DNA of 64,000 nucleotides, taken from contig NZ_BMRC01000040.1 in NCBI RefSeq assembly GCF_014648435.1, positions 1-64,000 on the forward strand, in the 5' to 3' direction. Shown here one piece after another: positions 1-9,262 of this stretch (positions within the stretch are counted from its first letter, which is position 1; each line of letters opens with the position of its first letter). A program made the translations under genes and the position numbers. The stretch is from Nonomuraea spiralis (GTDB lineage: Bacteria; Actinomycetota; Actinomycetes; Streptosporangiales; Streptosporangiaceae). The notes beneath the pieces were generated by a model that saw only the letters and a list, made by a program, of their open reading frames with translations, had not been told where the DNA came from and did not search any database.

Positions 1-129
1 GCGACGCCGGAACTCGGGAGGGTGAGGTGCGGGCACGAAGGACATCCTTCCTGATGATCAAGGGTGACCTCAGGCCAAGTGTCCGGAGAACAGGGGGAAG
101 CTCAGTTCGACCTGCGGTTCGTTCACTTC

Positions 130-425
130 ATGACTGGTGGCGACACCGTAAGCTCGAACCCCTACTGGGACATCGTTGAACCGGCCGTTCACACGAGGGC
201 CGCCGGGTGGTGAACGGTGGCCACCCAAAGGGCAGCGCGCGGCTCGCCTTCGCGTAGATCCTCTTGCAGGCGTCCTACGCGTACGCGATTCCTGCCCCAC
301 AGAGCATCGAATGGATGGCGGGCTTCTGCGCTGATGCCCGATCGTGGGACTCGGTGCCGGGCGAGGGTACTGGGCCGCACAGTTGGCACACTCAGGGCTG
401 ACCGTTGAGGCATACGACTCGGCAC
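130..425 (+). pseudogene. Relic of a class I SAM-dependent methyltransferase
   Basis: Pieces in different frames read like one degraded methyltransferase. An ATG at 130 opens a stretch beginning MTGGDTVSSNPYWDIVEPAV. A second frame gives SYAYAIPAPQSIEWMAGFC after an in-frame TAG. A third frame, near 344-420, gives a motif I-like GLGAGRGYWAAQLA ending in VEAYDS. The order and spacing fit a SAM-binding Rossmann enzyme, but stops and frame changes separate the pieces, so no full protein can be made. It lies outside the left element repeat, in the chromosomal flank. The family assignment rests on motif I only. Confidence 0.45.
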
Positions 426-869
426 TGAGACGTTTGTGGGCCTTCCAATGTCTGGCACCCCGTGGGCGACCTGGCCGAGTTCGCGACCCGTGCCCAGTCG
501 CGCTGTCCGATACTCCTCCCACCGCGCCAGCGTCTTGGGCAGCTGCTGGAAACGTCGTACGGGGACAGGCCTGTGAAGCCCGCTCTTGATGAGCACACCG
601 TCGTTCATCCTCAGCACCATGGCCGCAGAGATGCAGCCCTCAGCGGGCACATCCCACGACCTACGTGGCCAAGGAATCACATAGTGGGTTCCTCCCGGAG
701 CAAGGTGAGCAGCCAGAAGCTCGAAGGCCTGCGGCTTGGTAGAGCCTGAGGTCTCACGCAACAACTCGATCACGGTGGCGGTGTCGACGGCGCGAACAGC
801 CCGAAGCGCCTTGGGTAACACCGTTCCGTGATCCGGATCTTCTGCCACAGGCCAAGGAAGTAACCACAC
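189..869 (-). CDS. Hypothetical protein, probably truncated or degenerate
   Basis: An open frame runs leftward from a GTG at 869 to a stop at 189. The first ~140 residues look protein-like (VWLLPWPVAEDP near the start, then AFELLAAHLAPGGTHYVIPW and ARWEEYRTARLGTGREL). The rest is low-complexity and Arg/Ser/Pro-rich, overlaps the methyltransferase relic on the other strand, and is probably not native sequence. I read this as an original gene whose 3' part was replaced or damaged. I recognise no domain. It sits just outside the left element repeat. Confidence 0.3.
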   Translation of the reverse strand: MWLLPWPVAEDPDHGTVLPKALRAVRAVDTATVIELLRETSGSTKPQAFELLAAHLAPGGTHYVIPWPRRSWDVPAEGCISAAMVLRMNDGVLIKSGLHRPVPVRRFQQLPKTLARWEEYRTARLGTGRELGQVAHGVPDIGRPTNVSVPSRMPQRSALSVPTVRPSTLARHRVPRSGISAEARHPFDALWGRNRVRVGRLQEDLREGEPRAALWVATVHHPAALV

Positions 870-938
870 GAGAATCAGCCTGCCATGGACTGGATCAGCG
901 GAGGCGGCGACGTTGCTGGCAGCGTTGCTGTCACAGAC

Positions 939-1042
939 ACAAAAATGCCCCGGAGCGGTAATCGCTTCGGGGCTTCTCTGCTGTTCAAAGCTGGTGGTCA
1001 GGGGCAGGGTCGAACTGCCGACCTTCCGCTTTTCAGGCGGAC
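939..1042. repeat. Left attachment repeat of the AICE (partial tRNA-Phe and terminator copy)
   Basis: It matches 18337-18440 at 102 of 104 positions. It contains a copy of the tRNA terminator hairpin (947-973) with its A-run, the CCA end and the 3' half of tRNA-Phe up to the anticodon stem (to 1042). After that the sequences diverge. The 76 nt from 967 to 1042 are identical to the right copy, so crossover lay inside that segment. The left copy holds no complete tRNA. Confidence 0.92.
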
Positions 1043-1804
1043 CAACCACCCGAGCTGGAGGATACTCCCTCCAGGATCAGAGGTGATTGACGTCGGTCGA
1101 AGAGTGCTGATGGTGCAGCACGTTGTCGTCAGCGCTGTCGTCAGCCACGCCGCCCGGTGGCAAGGCCCGACGGAGGAGGGCCGCGACAGCCGATCGCCCC
1201 AACCCCCATGGTGAGAACCGAAGTCGGCGATCGTCACGGCCTTGACTCAACACTTCATTACGAGTGAGAACACGATCGTCCAGGGCCGTCCAGGGCCGTC
1301 CAGGTGAGGCGACGATGCCTGCTCAAGGCGACCTCGCTGTTGGGCACTGTCCACCAACATCCGTGATCGTCCAGGACTGTTGTTAGCAGCTCCGTTAGCA
1401 AGATTGGACCTCAGCCCTCATGCTTGCTCAGTCTCCGTCGCCGGCACCCATGCAAGGCTCACGCCTTTCTGTTGGATCTCACGGGTGTCTCGTCCCTGCG
1501 CCCATCGCTGGGCGTACGGGCCAGACTCGACCACGACGCCGTCATGCATCCAGTCCAACGGTGGCGCGGTGCGTGGACTACCAGATGAGGCCGTTCCTAA
1601 GACCGTCATCCACGACCGGACTGTAGCGGCGGCGTACGACAACCCAAGGGGAAGGTTCGCGTGCGTGACCATGTAGCCGACAGATTTACAGCTCGCGGAC
1701 CAGCCACAGCAGGGCGATCGTAAGGACGGCAATGGGTACGGTGGCGGGAACCTCGGCGACGAGGACAAGGGCTGGTTGACTACGCCAGCGAGACAACGAT
1801 CTTA
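1043..1804. other. Non-coding left end of the AICE with repeat clusters
   Basis: No convincing gene is visible in these 762 nt. A 21-nt sequence at 1124-1144 holds two GTCGTCAG units and recurs exactly at 18312-18332. At 1277-1306 the 10-mer CGTCCAGGGC occurs three times in tandem (the last unit ends GT), and GATCGTCCAGG recurs at 1365-1375. At about 1378-1402 there is a pair of GTTAGCA units. These are plausible integrase or excisionase arm sites, or remains of older junctions. An open frame at 1418-1768 on the minus strand has no recognisable domain and is left unannotated. Confidence 0.6.
1124..1144 (+). repeat. Paired GTCGTCAG repeat, left copy (putative integrase arm site)
   Basis: Two GTCGTCAG octamers are separated by CGCT. 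The same 21 nt occur at 18312-18332, just inside the right attachment repeat. A repeat inside each end of an integrated element fits arm-type integrase binding sites. That function is inferred. Confidence 0.5.
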
Positions 1805-2821
1805 ATGATCACCTCCCGAAACTTGACGACGATCGAAGACAATCAGAAAACGCGTGTACGGCACATCGCCCTATGCGATTATGCCCTGGTGACTCTAGTG
1901 TTCAGCTTGCACAGTAGATACACCATGTGGCTTGTGGCCGACCGGCGACTGTCATACGGCGCGAACATACCGCCCATTGACGATGCCGTGAAGATCCTAA
2001 ACCTTGAGACCACTGACGGGGTTGGCCTGCTCGCCTACGCGGGGTTAGGCGCCACCTCTCAAGGTACGCAACCGTCCGAATGGATGAAAGGTGTCCTGCG
2101 CGGGCGCGGAGGGTTAACCTTCGAGCAAGCCCTTGGCGTTCTCTCATCTGCGGCAAATAGGGAGCTGCCCAGGCATTTGATTGGCTTCCCCAAAGGGGCT
2201 AGTAGATCACACTCCATCATTTCCCCTGCCTTTATTCGAGGCGTAGGAGCCAGGCTCTACAGCATTGACACTGTAATCGAAAATCGAAAAACATATCACC
2301 GATATACAAGCCATCAGCACATAGACAGACCAGGATCACCATGTCTCCGTCTTGCTGCCGGCGGCACGGGCGCCGGACACCTCAACAAGATCGCCAGACA
2401 GGACGTGCGATGGAGGCGTGATCTGTTGGGGCTCCTTAACGCACATGACCACGGCAAGATCTCGGATTACTTAATTGCCGATCGACTGGCGAAGATTAGC
2501 TACGAAACCCACCAGGCTGTCCCTGCCACGGTTGGCCCACGATGCATCGTCGTCTGGCGCCGCCGACAAGATATGCGGCAGCCCACATCGGGTGGCGGTC
2601 ATCAATTCTATACCGGAACCGATCGCGATAAAATTTCAGACGCCATTCCAACGATCACCAACGGCATAGATATCCAGTCCATAGCCGGAATCTTTATGGA
2701 TCATTTTATGGAGAAGATCTCCGAACATGGTATGAAGCTGACCGATTCGGAGCTCGACACAGCCAAATTAAATCGACTTCTAGCCAAGCTCCCATCTGAG
2801 CCGGACGAAAAGCTTCGTTGA
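1805..2821 (+). CDS. Hypothetical protein with proteasome/Ntn-hydrolase-like N-terminal region
   Basis: The 338-aa product is unlike its neighbours in base use: many ATA, AAA and TTA codons and a clearly lower G+C, which suggests recent transfer. After about residue 28 the sequence reads VTLVFSLHS, then VADRRLSYG, DDAVKIL and LAYAGLG. This pattern resembles the start of proteasome-like Ntn hydrolases (Thr near the mature N terminus, conserved Asp-Arg, a Lys after a short loop). The similarity is weak and is inference. A GTG at 1889 would place Thr directly after Met and may be the true start, although no good ribosome-binding site is visible for either. The C-terminal half is not recognised. 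It is AICE cargo, alone on its strand. Confidence 0.6.
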   Translation: MITSRNLTTIEDNQKTRVRHIALCDYALVTLVFSLHSRYTMWLVADRRLSYGANIPPIDDAVKILNLETTDGVGLLAYAGLGATSQGTQPSEWMKGVLRGRGGLTFEQALGVLSSAANRELPRHLIGFPKGASRSHSIISPAFIRGVGARLYSIDTVIENRKTYHRYTSHQHIDRPGSPCLRLAAGGTGAGHLNKIARQDVRWRRDLLGLLNAHDHGKISDYLIADRLAKISYETHQAVPATVGPRCIVVWRRRQDMRQPTSGGGHQFYTGTDRDKISDAIPTITNGIDIQSIAGIFMDHFMEKISEHGMKLTDSELDTAKLNRLLAKLPSEPDEKLR

Positions 2822-2901
2822 CGCCGATACGGCGGAGCTGAGGGGCGCGCGATTGTCGAGGGGGACCTTGCCACAGAGGTAGGCGCACACGGCCCGTACC
2901 G

Positions 2902-3262
2902 ATCCCACCCGAACTGGTGGCCATCCTCCGGACGCGCGTCGATGCACACGGCACGGCCAAGGACGGACGGCTCTTCTGGACCAGGACAGACGGCGTGATC
3001 TCAGTCTCGGCCTACGCCAAGATCTGGAAAGAGGCCCGAACCTACGCGCTCACCCCCGACCAGGTCGCCTCTCCCCTGGCGGGCAGACCATACGACCTGC
3101 GGCACGCGGCCGTCTCTCTGTAGCTGAATGCCGGCGTCCACGCACCTGAAGCGGCCGAATGAGCCCCACGGGGTAGACATCATGCTCCGGGCCTACATCA
3201 AGTGCATCGACGGGCACCGCGAGGTGCCCAACCAGCGGATACAGGGTGCGGTGGCCGCGTGA
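2902..3262 (+). pseudogene. C-terminal fragment of a tyrosine recombinase (phage-type integrase)
   Basis: The readable fragment begins IPPELVAILRTRVDAHGTA and continues through GRPYDLRHAAVSL, the His-x-x-Arg-containing catalytic block of an actinobacterial integrase family. A TAG then replaces a codon at 3121. A TGA replaces the expected Trp further on, and a one-base shift occurs in the CCCCACGGGG stretch. The shifted frame continues to GVDIMLRAYIKCIDG with the tyrosine region, and ends at 3262. The N-terminal half is missing. This is not the integrase of the present AICE (16579-17850), so it marks an earlier insertion. Confidence 0.8.
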
Positions 3263-3288
3263 ATGATCGATCGAGGGATGCTGGCCCG

Positions 3289-3801
3289 ATGGATCTCCCA
3301 GCGGAGCTCAAAGATCGTCTGGCCGATCTCAGAGGTGATCTCCTTTGGGGACGGCTCCTGGGGAGCGTGACGGACGCCGGATGGCTGGCCTGTGAGCTCA
3401 TCGAAGCTGGTCTGGATACGCCTGCTGTCTGGGAGCTCGCGGGCCACGTGTTGTCCATCGGGCCCATGAAGGAGGTTGAGCCGCTGGTTCGCCAGGTACT
3501 CGCGGAAAGTGGCTTCCCGTCCATCGATCTCCAGCGCGAGCCGTGGGCAGTCGCTCACGATGTGGCGCAGGGCATAGCGGAGGGCACACTCCCCATCGGC
3601 AAGGGCGCCGACTTCTTGATCCTTAAACTCAGAGATAGATGGACCACCCCCAAGGAGATCTGGGAACTGATCCTCCTCATCGACGACTGGGAAGCCCTGC
3701 GTGGAACTCCGCCGACTGACGACGAGCTCCGACAACAGGCACGCAAGATCGCCGATGCCGCAAAAGGGTGGCGCAACGCGAAGGCTGATCAGGAACCGTA
3801 G
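3289..3801 (+). CDS. Hypothetical protein, 170 aa
   Basis: An intact soluble protein rich in Leu, Asp and Glu starts MDLPAELKDRLADLRGDLLW and ends GWRNAKADQEP. It has no signal peptide, membrane segment or recognisable catalytic motif. The ATG at 3289 was chosen because codons before it belong to the integrase pseudogene. It looks mostly helical. It is AICE cargo between the integrase debris and a tRNA fragment, so it probably came with the older element. I do not recognise the family. Confidence 0.55.
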   Translation: MDLPAELKDRLADLRGDLLWGRLLGSVTDAGWLACELIEAGLDTPAVWELAGHVLSIGPMKEVEPLVRQVLAESGFPSIDLQREPWAVAHDVAQGIAEGTLPIGKGADFLILKLRDRWTTPKEIWELILLIDDWEALRGTPPTDDELRQQARKIADAAKGWRNAKADQEP

Positions 3802-4051
3802 AGCATGGGAGTACCTTGCCGGCCAAGAGTCTGAGATCACTCCGGGAGCCTTCGTCGTGCGCCAGAGGCTCATCCCGCACACGTCTCGAAACTTGGCCTC
3901 GACCTGGGGAAACGTGGCCCCTTTCATCCTGCGCATATCCCGTGACCACCGACAGACAGGGGGCTCTCGGCGGCCTACAGCTGCATGTGGGTTGGGCACC
4001 GCAGCCATGCAAAGGACCAGCTCAGACGGTGTTTGAGCTGGTCCGAAAAAG

Positions 4052-4094
4052 CGCGCCCTGCAGGATTCGAACTTGCGACCGTCGGATTAGAAGT
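4052..4094 (-). pseudogene. 3' half of a tRNA-Arg(TCT), old attachment-site relic
   Basis: Read on the minus strand, the sequence contains the anticodon loop CTTCTAA (anticodon TCT), the 3' anticodon strand TCCGA, a T-arm with GTTCGAAT and the acceptor strand AGGGCGC. The 5' half is absent, and the match stops exactly at the anticodon loop. Truncation at this point is typical of an attachment site left by a tRNA-targeting integrase. It fits the integrase pseudogene 0.8 kb upstream. It cannot encode a working tRNA. Confidence 0.7.
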
Positions 4095-4222
4095 AGATCG
4101 CCGTTGTCGTCCCGCACAGGAGGGTTGACCTGCTTATTCGTCACCGGGTGCGACGCCCTCAAGGTTGATCATTCCGCGCATACTCCGGATCTTGCTTCCC
4201 ATGGCGTGCCACGCTGGGGGAC

Positions 4223-4663
4223 ATGGCCAGTACGTCGGTGCGTAGGGTTCTCGCGGTCAAGCCGGACGGTCCGTGGTTGGTAGTTGTTGACGGAGCGTGG
4301 ACTGTCGAGTCACCTAACGCGGGAACAGATACTCCCTTCGAGAGATCGAGGATATGGCTCTTTCCGCTGTTGGAAAGATCACGGGATGAGGTAGAGAGCG
4401 AGGCCAGACAACTCCTTGGCCCCAATGATCCGAACCTGACCGAGGCTCTGCAGGCGGTCGTTCAGCGCGGCCTGACCGCGTGGTCGGACTACTGGCTCTC
4501 ACGAACTCTGGCATGGATAGTGGCTGATGAGATTGAGCTTTTCGCCGAGCCTATCCGGGAGATCGCCCTCGGACATCGAGGTTCCCAAGCCACTCAACAC
4601 GCTGCGAAGCGACTACTAAAAGAAAATGGGCTTTGGTCAACCGACCATCGCCGGCCATCGTAG
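4223..4663 (+). CDS. Hypothetical protein, 146 aa
   Basis: The ATG at 4223 follows GGGGGA at close spacing. The product begins MASTSVRRVLAVKPDGPWLV, has a short basic N terminus and then a helical, acidic body (DEVESEARQLLG, WIVADEIELFAEPI). No membrane segment or known motif is seen. It lies between the tRNA-Arg relic and the convergent restriction-modification gene and is AICE cargo. The function is unknown. Confidence 0.55.
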   Translation: MASTSVRRVLAVKPDGPWLVVVDGAWTVESPNAGTDTPFERSRIWLFPLLERSRDEVESEARQLLGPNDPNLTEALQAVVQRGLTAWSDYWLSRTLAWIVADEIELFAEPIREIALGHRGSQATQHAAKRLLKENGLWSTDHRRPS

Positions 4664-5054
4664 CCAGTTGGATGATTGCAAGCGTGCTGCTTGGATCTAC
4701 TGCTTCGCTGTCAACGGCCCTACAGTCCTTCCAAGGAGCCTCCGTGGTTTCTCCTTGGTGACCCCCTGATGGGCACAACGGGCACAGAGCTGGTTGCCCC
4801 TCCCAAACCGCATTACCAGTTCGGGGGGCCATCGTTCAGGACGGTCCCACCTGGATCAACGCCCGTCGGCCAGTCTTCCTGGAGCAGGCTGATACGGCGG
4901 CGAACTGCAACCCGACTCGTCCACACCCGGCGGCCTCTAGGAGTAGATGCCCCGCCATATTCCTCGAGGGACTTCGTGAAGTCCTCGGGACATGCCTCGC
5001 CCCTCCGCCCGGCCGCAGAGGCTGAATGCCTCACGCCGGCGCCCTTCCCTCGCC
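4664..5054. other. Gap downstream of the restriction-modification gene
   Basis: I see no gene I can defend. A minus-strand open frame at 4813-5034 ends TGVDPGGTVLNDGPPNW and looks mildly protein-like. It could be a small gene or the tail of a lost one following the restriction-modification gene, but it has no clear start or domain. Confidence 0.4.
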
Positions 5055-8000
5055 TTACTGGTCCAAGAGCCCAACCACCAGCTCGTCAACCTCACTTGCA
5101 TAGGGTCCCTGCGCCAGCACCTTCCGGACGTCCTGCCGTAGGCTCACGAAATTCTTGCTCTCGTCGAGGTCAAGAGCGGCCACGAATCCGGCTCCTAGCC
5201 CACCCAGGGTGGCGAGGCGTGCGTGGACCTCGTTGCTTGGGTCGTAGAGAGGGATGGGTAGCTTCCACACGTGCTTGTCGATGTGCCGCTCGTCCTTGCC
5301 GTATGACATCAGGGGGCGAACAAGATCCGTCAGCTCAGGACTGTTCAGAATAGCGCATAGAAAATAACCCTCCGATCGACTGGCGACCGTTCCCCAATAC
5401 AAAGTATGGTCGATGACCGCTGTGGGGTCATCGACCAACGCGGCCGAGATATGCATGCCTGACTTCGCGTAGACCACGCGAAGTGGCGCAGCAGGGAATT
5501 GCCCAGTAAGGCCTTTGCGGAAATTCAGCCGCTCCGTCAGGGTGAGGCGCTCACTGGAACGGTGGTCATGCCAGATCTTCTCGGCTTTCCGCCACCAAGA
5601 AGCAAGATCCGGGTACATGTCGATCCGGGGGTTATCTCCATCCAGTAGTTCATCGCCCACCAGCGGGATCACTGCTTTTCGAGGAGGTAGTACCCGATAG
5701 GGGAGAATGCTCTCCCCTAATAAGGCAGGCCAGACGAACTCGCTCTCCACCACCCTTTCAAAGGCGGGCATGAATTTCCACGGCTCCTTCTCCGTGCTGC
5801 TGCGCTCCGAGACCACATCAGCACGTCCTGCCGGCAGCCCCAGCGGTCCAGCGGGCTGCTCGATAATCATGAAAACGACCCTCGGAGTTATTGTCGCCCC
5901 TTCAAGGAAACGCGGTTTATATGGGGACTCCAAGAGATCATTGGTGTACCGCGCGAGAGTGGCCGACTCCAGGGTTAAAGCTTGGGCCACGCCATCCCAA
6001 GTATCGCTCCCCTTAGGGAGTCTTCCGGTCCATCGGATGGTTGACGCCGGTAATGGCGTTGCGCCATCCTCCATCCCGGTTCGTCGTCCGAACACAACAG
6101 ACCCACCGCGGGGGAAGAAGTGCGGGCGCAGGCGGCGCAGGTCCCAGGAGCCTGTGAACTCAACGGTGGTGACTTCGGACGGATCCGCGTAGTGCCCGGA
6201 ACGGAAGCCCCCAAAGTAGCCGCGGTCCAATGCGGCATTCGGCAGCACAAAGGCGAACTTCCCATCGGTGCTCAAGAACTGCTGCACGGTACGCGCCACG
6301 AATAGGCCGGATAGGTCCTGGTGAGTGGCAACCTCCCGGCCGTGCCATAGCCCTCGAACCTCGCAGAGTTCTCGGAATCTCTCCTGCAGCTTCTTAGGCA
6401 TTCGCCGGTAAGCCAGCCAGGGCGGATTGCCTACCATCACGTCCACCCGATTCTTCGGCCTGCTGAGCCACATCGGGCGGGCAAGGTTGCGAACGTAATA
6501 GCTCCAGATGTGGTTCCGGCCGATGTCGTGGAGGTGGCACAGGTGACGGAAGCTGTCTTTGATCGCATCCTGGTACTGGGGTTCGATCGCCATCCGATTG
6601 AAGAGCGAGACCAGTGACGGAACCGTACCTGTTGCCCGCGGGGAACCTGCCAGCGCTGTGAGTTCCAAAATCATGGTGTCAAAACGACCAACGTCGTCGA
6701 GAAGCCCCTCCGGGAAGTTCAACTCGTTACCGAAAAGCTGGTCGCCGGTTGTCGAAATGACCAGATTATCGCCCGTGAACAGGTCAACGTTCTCCTGCCG
6801 CCACTGCATGCTGTCGCCCAAGTAGACCGGGACGTGAATACCGCGACGGTTACCCGTTAGCCGCTCAGGACCGATTGCGAGCACATAAGTGACCCTGGCA
6901 AGAGCGACAGCAACGGGGTGAAGGTCGAGCCCATACACATGGCGTGTCAGGCCTTCGAGGGCATCTGCGAGCGAAAGGCCATGCTGTTCAGCTGTGGTCA
7001 GATAACGCCGGACGGCGTGGAACAAGAACGTCCCAGACCCACATGAGGGGTCTAGGACACGCTGGCCAAGAGGGTTCGTGACCGCCTCGGAGACGATTCG
7101 CTCGGCGAGCCAGTCGGGGGTGTAGTACTCGCCCAGGCTGACCCGTGTCTCCGTCCCGATGATCGACTCGTAGAGGACCTTAAGCACATCGTGGTTCACC
7201 TGCCGCCAGTCGAATCGCGCGAGCCGTCGGGCAAGCGAGCGGACGAACGAGTCTCCACCGGGGACTTCCAGAACCCAGTCGAAGAAATCCTGTTCCACGA
7301 CACCTGAAATACGGGCGCGTTTGAAATGCTCCCCGCTCAGCAAGCTGGCTGGTTGGAGACTAGCGACGTCAAAGCCCAACACCAGGTGCGCGATGATTTC
7401 GGCACTGTTGACCAAGAGCGTGTGCTCCAGAAACAGGTCAGTGTCGTCGGTGAACTGCGTGCCTAGAGCGCTCCCGAGCAGCTGCGACCAGAGCTGGCGC
7501 TTGAGCTGGACGGTCGGGAGCTGCTCATGCTCTTCGTACAGGAGGTGCAGACTGGCACGGTCCAGCATGTAGGAGGCGCTGTCGGCACCAAGGCGGTTCC
7601 GGATTTCGAATGGCGTCGGTGGCACGTTCTGCCGCGTAGCGAGAACGCCCTCCAGCCAGGAAAGCAACGCGCCCAGATCCGGACGTCCGGTTTTCAGGAC
7701 GTGCGTTGTCACCTCCTTCAGGACATCGTTGTGAAGCCGGTAAGCACGCCACTCCGCCCCGTCAGTCAGGATCCCTACATACTGCTGCCCGGTCTCACGC
7801 ATGCGCATGGCGATGTAGTCGCCGAGTTGGATCTCGGCATCGCGGACAACGGCTTCACTCGTGAGGCTCTTCTTGACCTCGATGACGGTGTATCCGACCT
7901 CGATGTCGATCCTGCGCCGGTTCCCCACCTGCGCTTCGAGATGAACTTCCAGATCATGCTCGGCGAGGTCTAACCCTCCGGTCAGAAGGATCTGGCGCAC

Positions 8001-8108
8001 GTCGGCCTGAATGGTTGCCTCGCTGCGGACCCGTTTGCGGTCAGCGAGACGCCGTAGCAGGTCCTGAAGGTCTTCACGCTCAAGGTCGGACGTCGCGGGC
8101 ATCTGCAC
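5055..8108 (-). CDS. Single-polypeptide restriction-modification enzyme (type IIG-like N6-adenine methyltransferase fused to nuclease)
   Basis: The 1017-aa protein combines both activities of a restriction-modification system. Near the N terminus, D68, E77 and K79 (RRIDIEVGYTVIEVKK) form a PD-(D/E)XK nuclease signature like that of HsdR-type domains. A gamma-class N6-adenine methyltransferase follows, with motif I DPSCGSGT at 353-360 and motif IV NPPW at 561-564. The C-terminal third should hold target recognition. Family knowledge: such enzymes methylate one DNA strand and cleave unmodified DNA, so no partner genes are needed. It is AICE cargo and may stabilise the element or exclude phage. 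The ATG at 8108 is the first in frame; the next, at 8102, is also possible. Confidence 0.85.
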   Translation of the reverse strand: MQMPATSDLEREDLQDLLRRLADRKRVRSEATIQADVRQILLTGGLDLAEHDLEVHLEAQVGNRRRIDIEVGYTVIEVKKSLTSEAVVRDAEIQLGDYIAMRMRETGQQYVGILTDGAEWRAYRLHNDVLKEVTTHVLKTGRPDLGALLSWLEGVLATRQNVPPTPFEIRNRLGADSASYMLDRASLHLLYEEHEQLPTVQLKRQLWSQLLGSALGTQFTDDTDLFLEHTLLVNSAEIIAHLVLGFDVASLQPASLLSGEHFKRARISGVVEQDFFDWVLEVPGGDSFVRSLARRLARFDWRQVNHDVLKVLYESIIGTETRVSLGEYYTPDWLAERIVSEAVTNPLGQRVLDPSCGSGTFLFHAVRRYLTTAEQHGLSLADALEGLTRHVYGLDLHPVAVALARVTYVLAIGPERLTGNRRGIHVPVYLGDSMQWRQENVDLFTGDNLVISTTGDQLFGNELNFPEGLLDDVGRFDTMILELTALAGSPRATGTVPSLVSLFNRMAIEPQYQDAIKDSFRHLCHLHDIGRNHIWSYYVRNLARPMWLSRPKNRVDVMVGNPPWLAYRRMPKKLQERFRELCEVRGLWHGREVATHQDLSGLFVARTVQQFLSTDGKFAFVLPNAALDRGYFGGFRSGHYADPSEVTTVEFTGSWDLRRLRPHFFPRGGSVVFGRRTGMEDGATPLPASTIRWTGRLPKGSDTWDGVAQALTLESATLARYTNDLLESPYKPRFLEGATITPRVVFMIIEQPAGPLGLPAGRADVVSERSSTEKEPWKFMPAFERVVESEFVWPALLGESILPYRVLPPRKAVIPLVGDELLDGDNPRIDMYPDLASWWRKAEKIWHDHRSSERLTLTERLNFRKGLTGQFPAAPLRVVYAKSGMHISAALVDDPTAVIDHTLYWGTVASRSEGYFLCAILNSPELTDLVRPLMSYGKDERHIDKHVWKLPIPLYDPSNEVHARLATLGGLGAGFVAALDLDESKNFVSLRQDVRKVLAQGPYASEVDELVVGLLDQ

Positions 8109-8938
8109 CTATTCACAAGTCAGGTCGTGCACGGGGCCGGTCACTGATGTATCGCTTGATCCGAGCCGTTAGTTTCACACCTTTGGCGAAAAGATCACCC
8201 CGGCGGTAAACGTGCCGGGCTTCACAGGCGCGACAGCACAGACCTCATGCCACGCAGACTCGACGCCACGCTGTTCGGTGAGCCAGGGTGAGGAACGAAC
8301 CCTGGATCGTCGATCGCCCCCAAGCACATACGGCGACCAGCCATGCAGTGGCGATCGTAGGGCTGCATCTGTGCGGCGGCGCGGCAACCCCGGCCGGTGC
8401 GTTCGGTTGGTACGGCGGGGGCGGCGTGCGGTGCCCGGCCCGGTGTCCCGCCGCCGTCCGGGACCGGCCCCCAGGCCGCACGCCCGGACGGCGGGCGGGC
8501 GGAGGGCCGGGGGTACGGCGGCGCGCCGCGCCGCCGCCTGATCTCCTATGAGTGCAACCCAGCAATGGCTTTGGGACTGCATGCCCTCAGCGACCTGCTG
8601 TTTGGGCAATTGTCGTCCGGCCGCCGCCTCAACATGCCTTCGGTTCTAGTTGCTCGCCATGGCGCTGATAGCGCGTGGGCGGTGCTGGCCGCGACCGGCC
8701 GAAGAGCCGCAGCGCGGCCGGCGACCGCCCTACGCGTGCCAGACCGCCGCAGGCGGGCTGGCCTTGAAACCGTAGAGAAAGTTCTCATCCGGCTGTGAGG
8801 CAACCCATCTGAACTGCGGTTTCGTCGACTTCTCGCCTCAGAACAGCTCCGGTTGATGCTTGACGCCGTTGGGTTGTCATAGCCAGTTGATCCCCCCAAG
8901 TGCCGTCCGAGGTACGGCTGTTCAGGGGCCAGGCATGA
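8109..8938. other. Gap with an extremely GC-rich segment
   Basis: No gene is supported in these 830 nt. Positions about 8395-8545 are almost pure G and C and are full of short GGCC/CCGG inverted repeats. Several frames stay open there only because A/T-rich stop codons are rare. Short open frames on both strands give Arg/Pro/Ala-rich translations without domains. It separates the cargo from the AICE regulators and may hold the promoter of the minus-strand restriction-modification gene next to 8108. Confidence 0.5.
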
Positions 8939-9166
8939 CTAGTGTGGGGACACGATTGAGCCCTTGCCTGGCTTTGTGGTGATCAGCTCTCGTTCCCTGA
9001 GTGCTTCCATCGCCTTGCGGATGGTCACTCGTGCGACGCCGAACTCCTCCTGCAGCTTCACCTCGGAGATGAGGGTGAGGGGCGGGTAGGTGCCGTCGCC
9101 GATGCGCTCGGCCACGACGTTGGCTATCTGCTCCCACTTGTAGAGCCGCGGGTCCCATTCGATCAC
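8939..9166 (-). CDS. Small GntR-family winged-helix regulator
   Basis: The 75-aa protein is little more than a GntR winged helix: WEQIANVVAERIGDGTY, then KLQEEFGVARVTIRKAMEAL (recognition helix region) and ELITTKPGKGSIV (wing). It lacks an effector-binding domain. Family knowledge: short GntR proteins are common AICE repressors. It is transcribed away from the genes starting at 9263, and the roughly 96-nt divergent spacer (9167-9262) has GCTATAGACAGG-type AT-richer sequence suited to promoters. It probably regulates the element's early genes. The exact target is inferred. Confidence 0.85.
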   Translation of the reverse strand: MIEWDPRLYKWEQIANVVAERIGDGTYPPLTLISEVKLQEEFGVARVTIRKAMEALRERELITTKPGKGSIVSPH

Positions 9167-9262
9167 GGGACGACTCTAGGTATCCCTGCACCTAACGGCA
9201 TAGAACAGGCATTGCTAGGAATGCTATAGACAGGTTAAGACAGGCTGGGATAGGTTGCGGTC

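Noticed and set aside
1418-1768. 116-codon minus-strand frame at the AICE left end
   Set aside because: No recognisable motif or ribosome-binding site; the region is dominated by repeats.
8395-8545. Possible attenuator or strong terminator in the GC-rich block
   Set aside because: Many overlapping GC palindromes arise from composition alone; no single dominant hairpin with a tail is seen.
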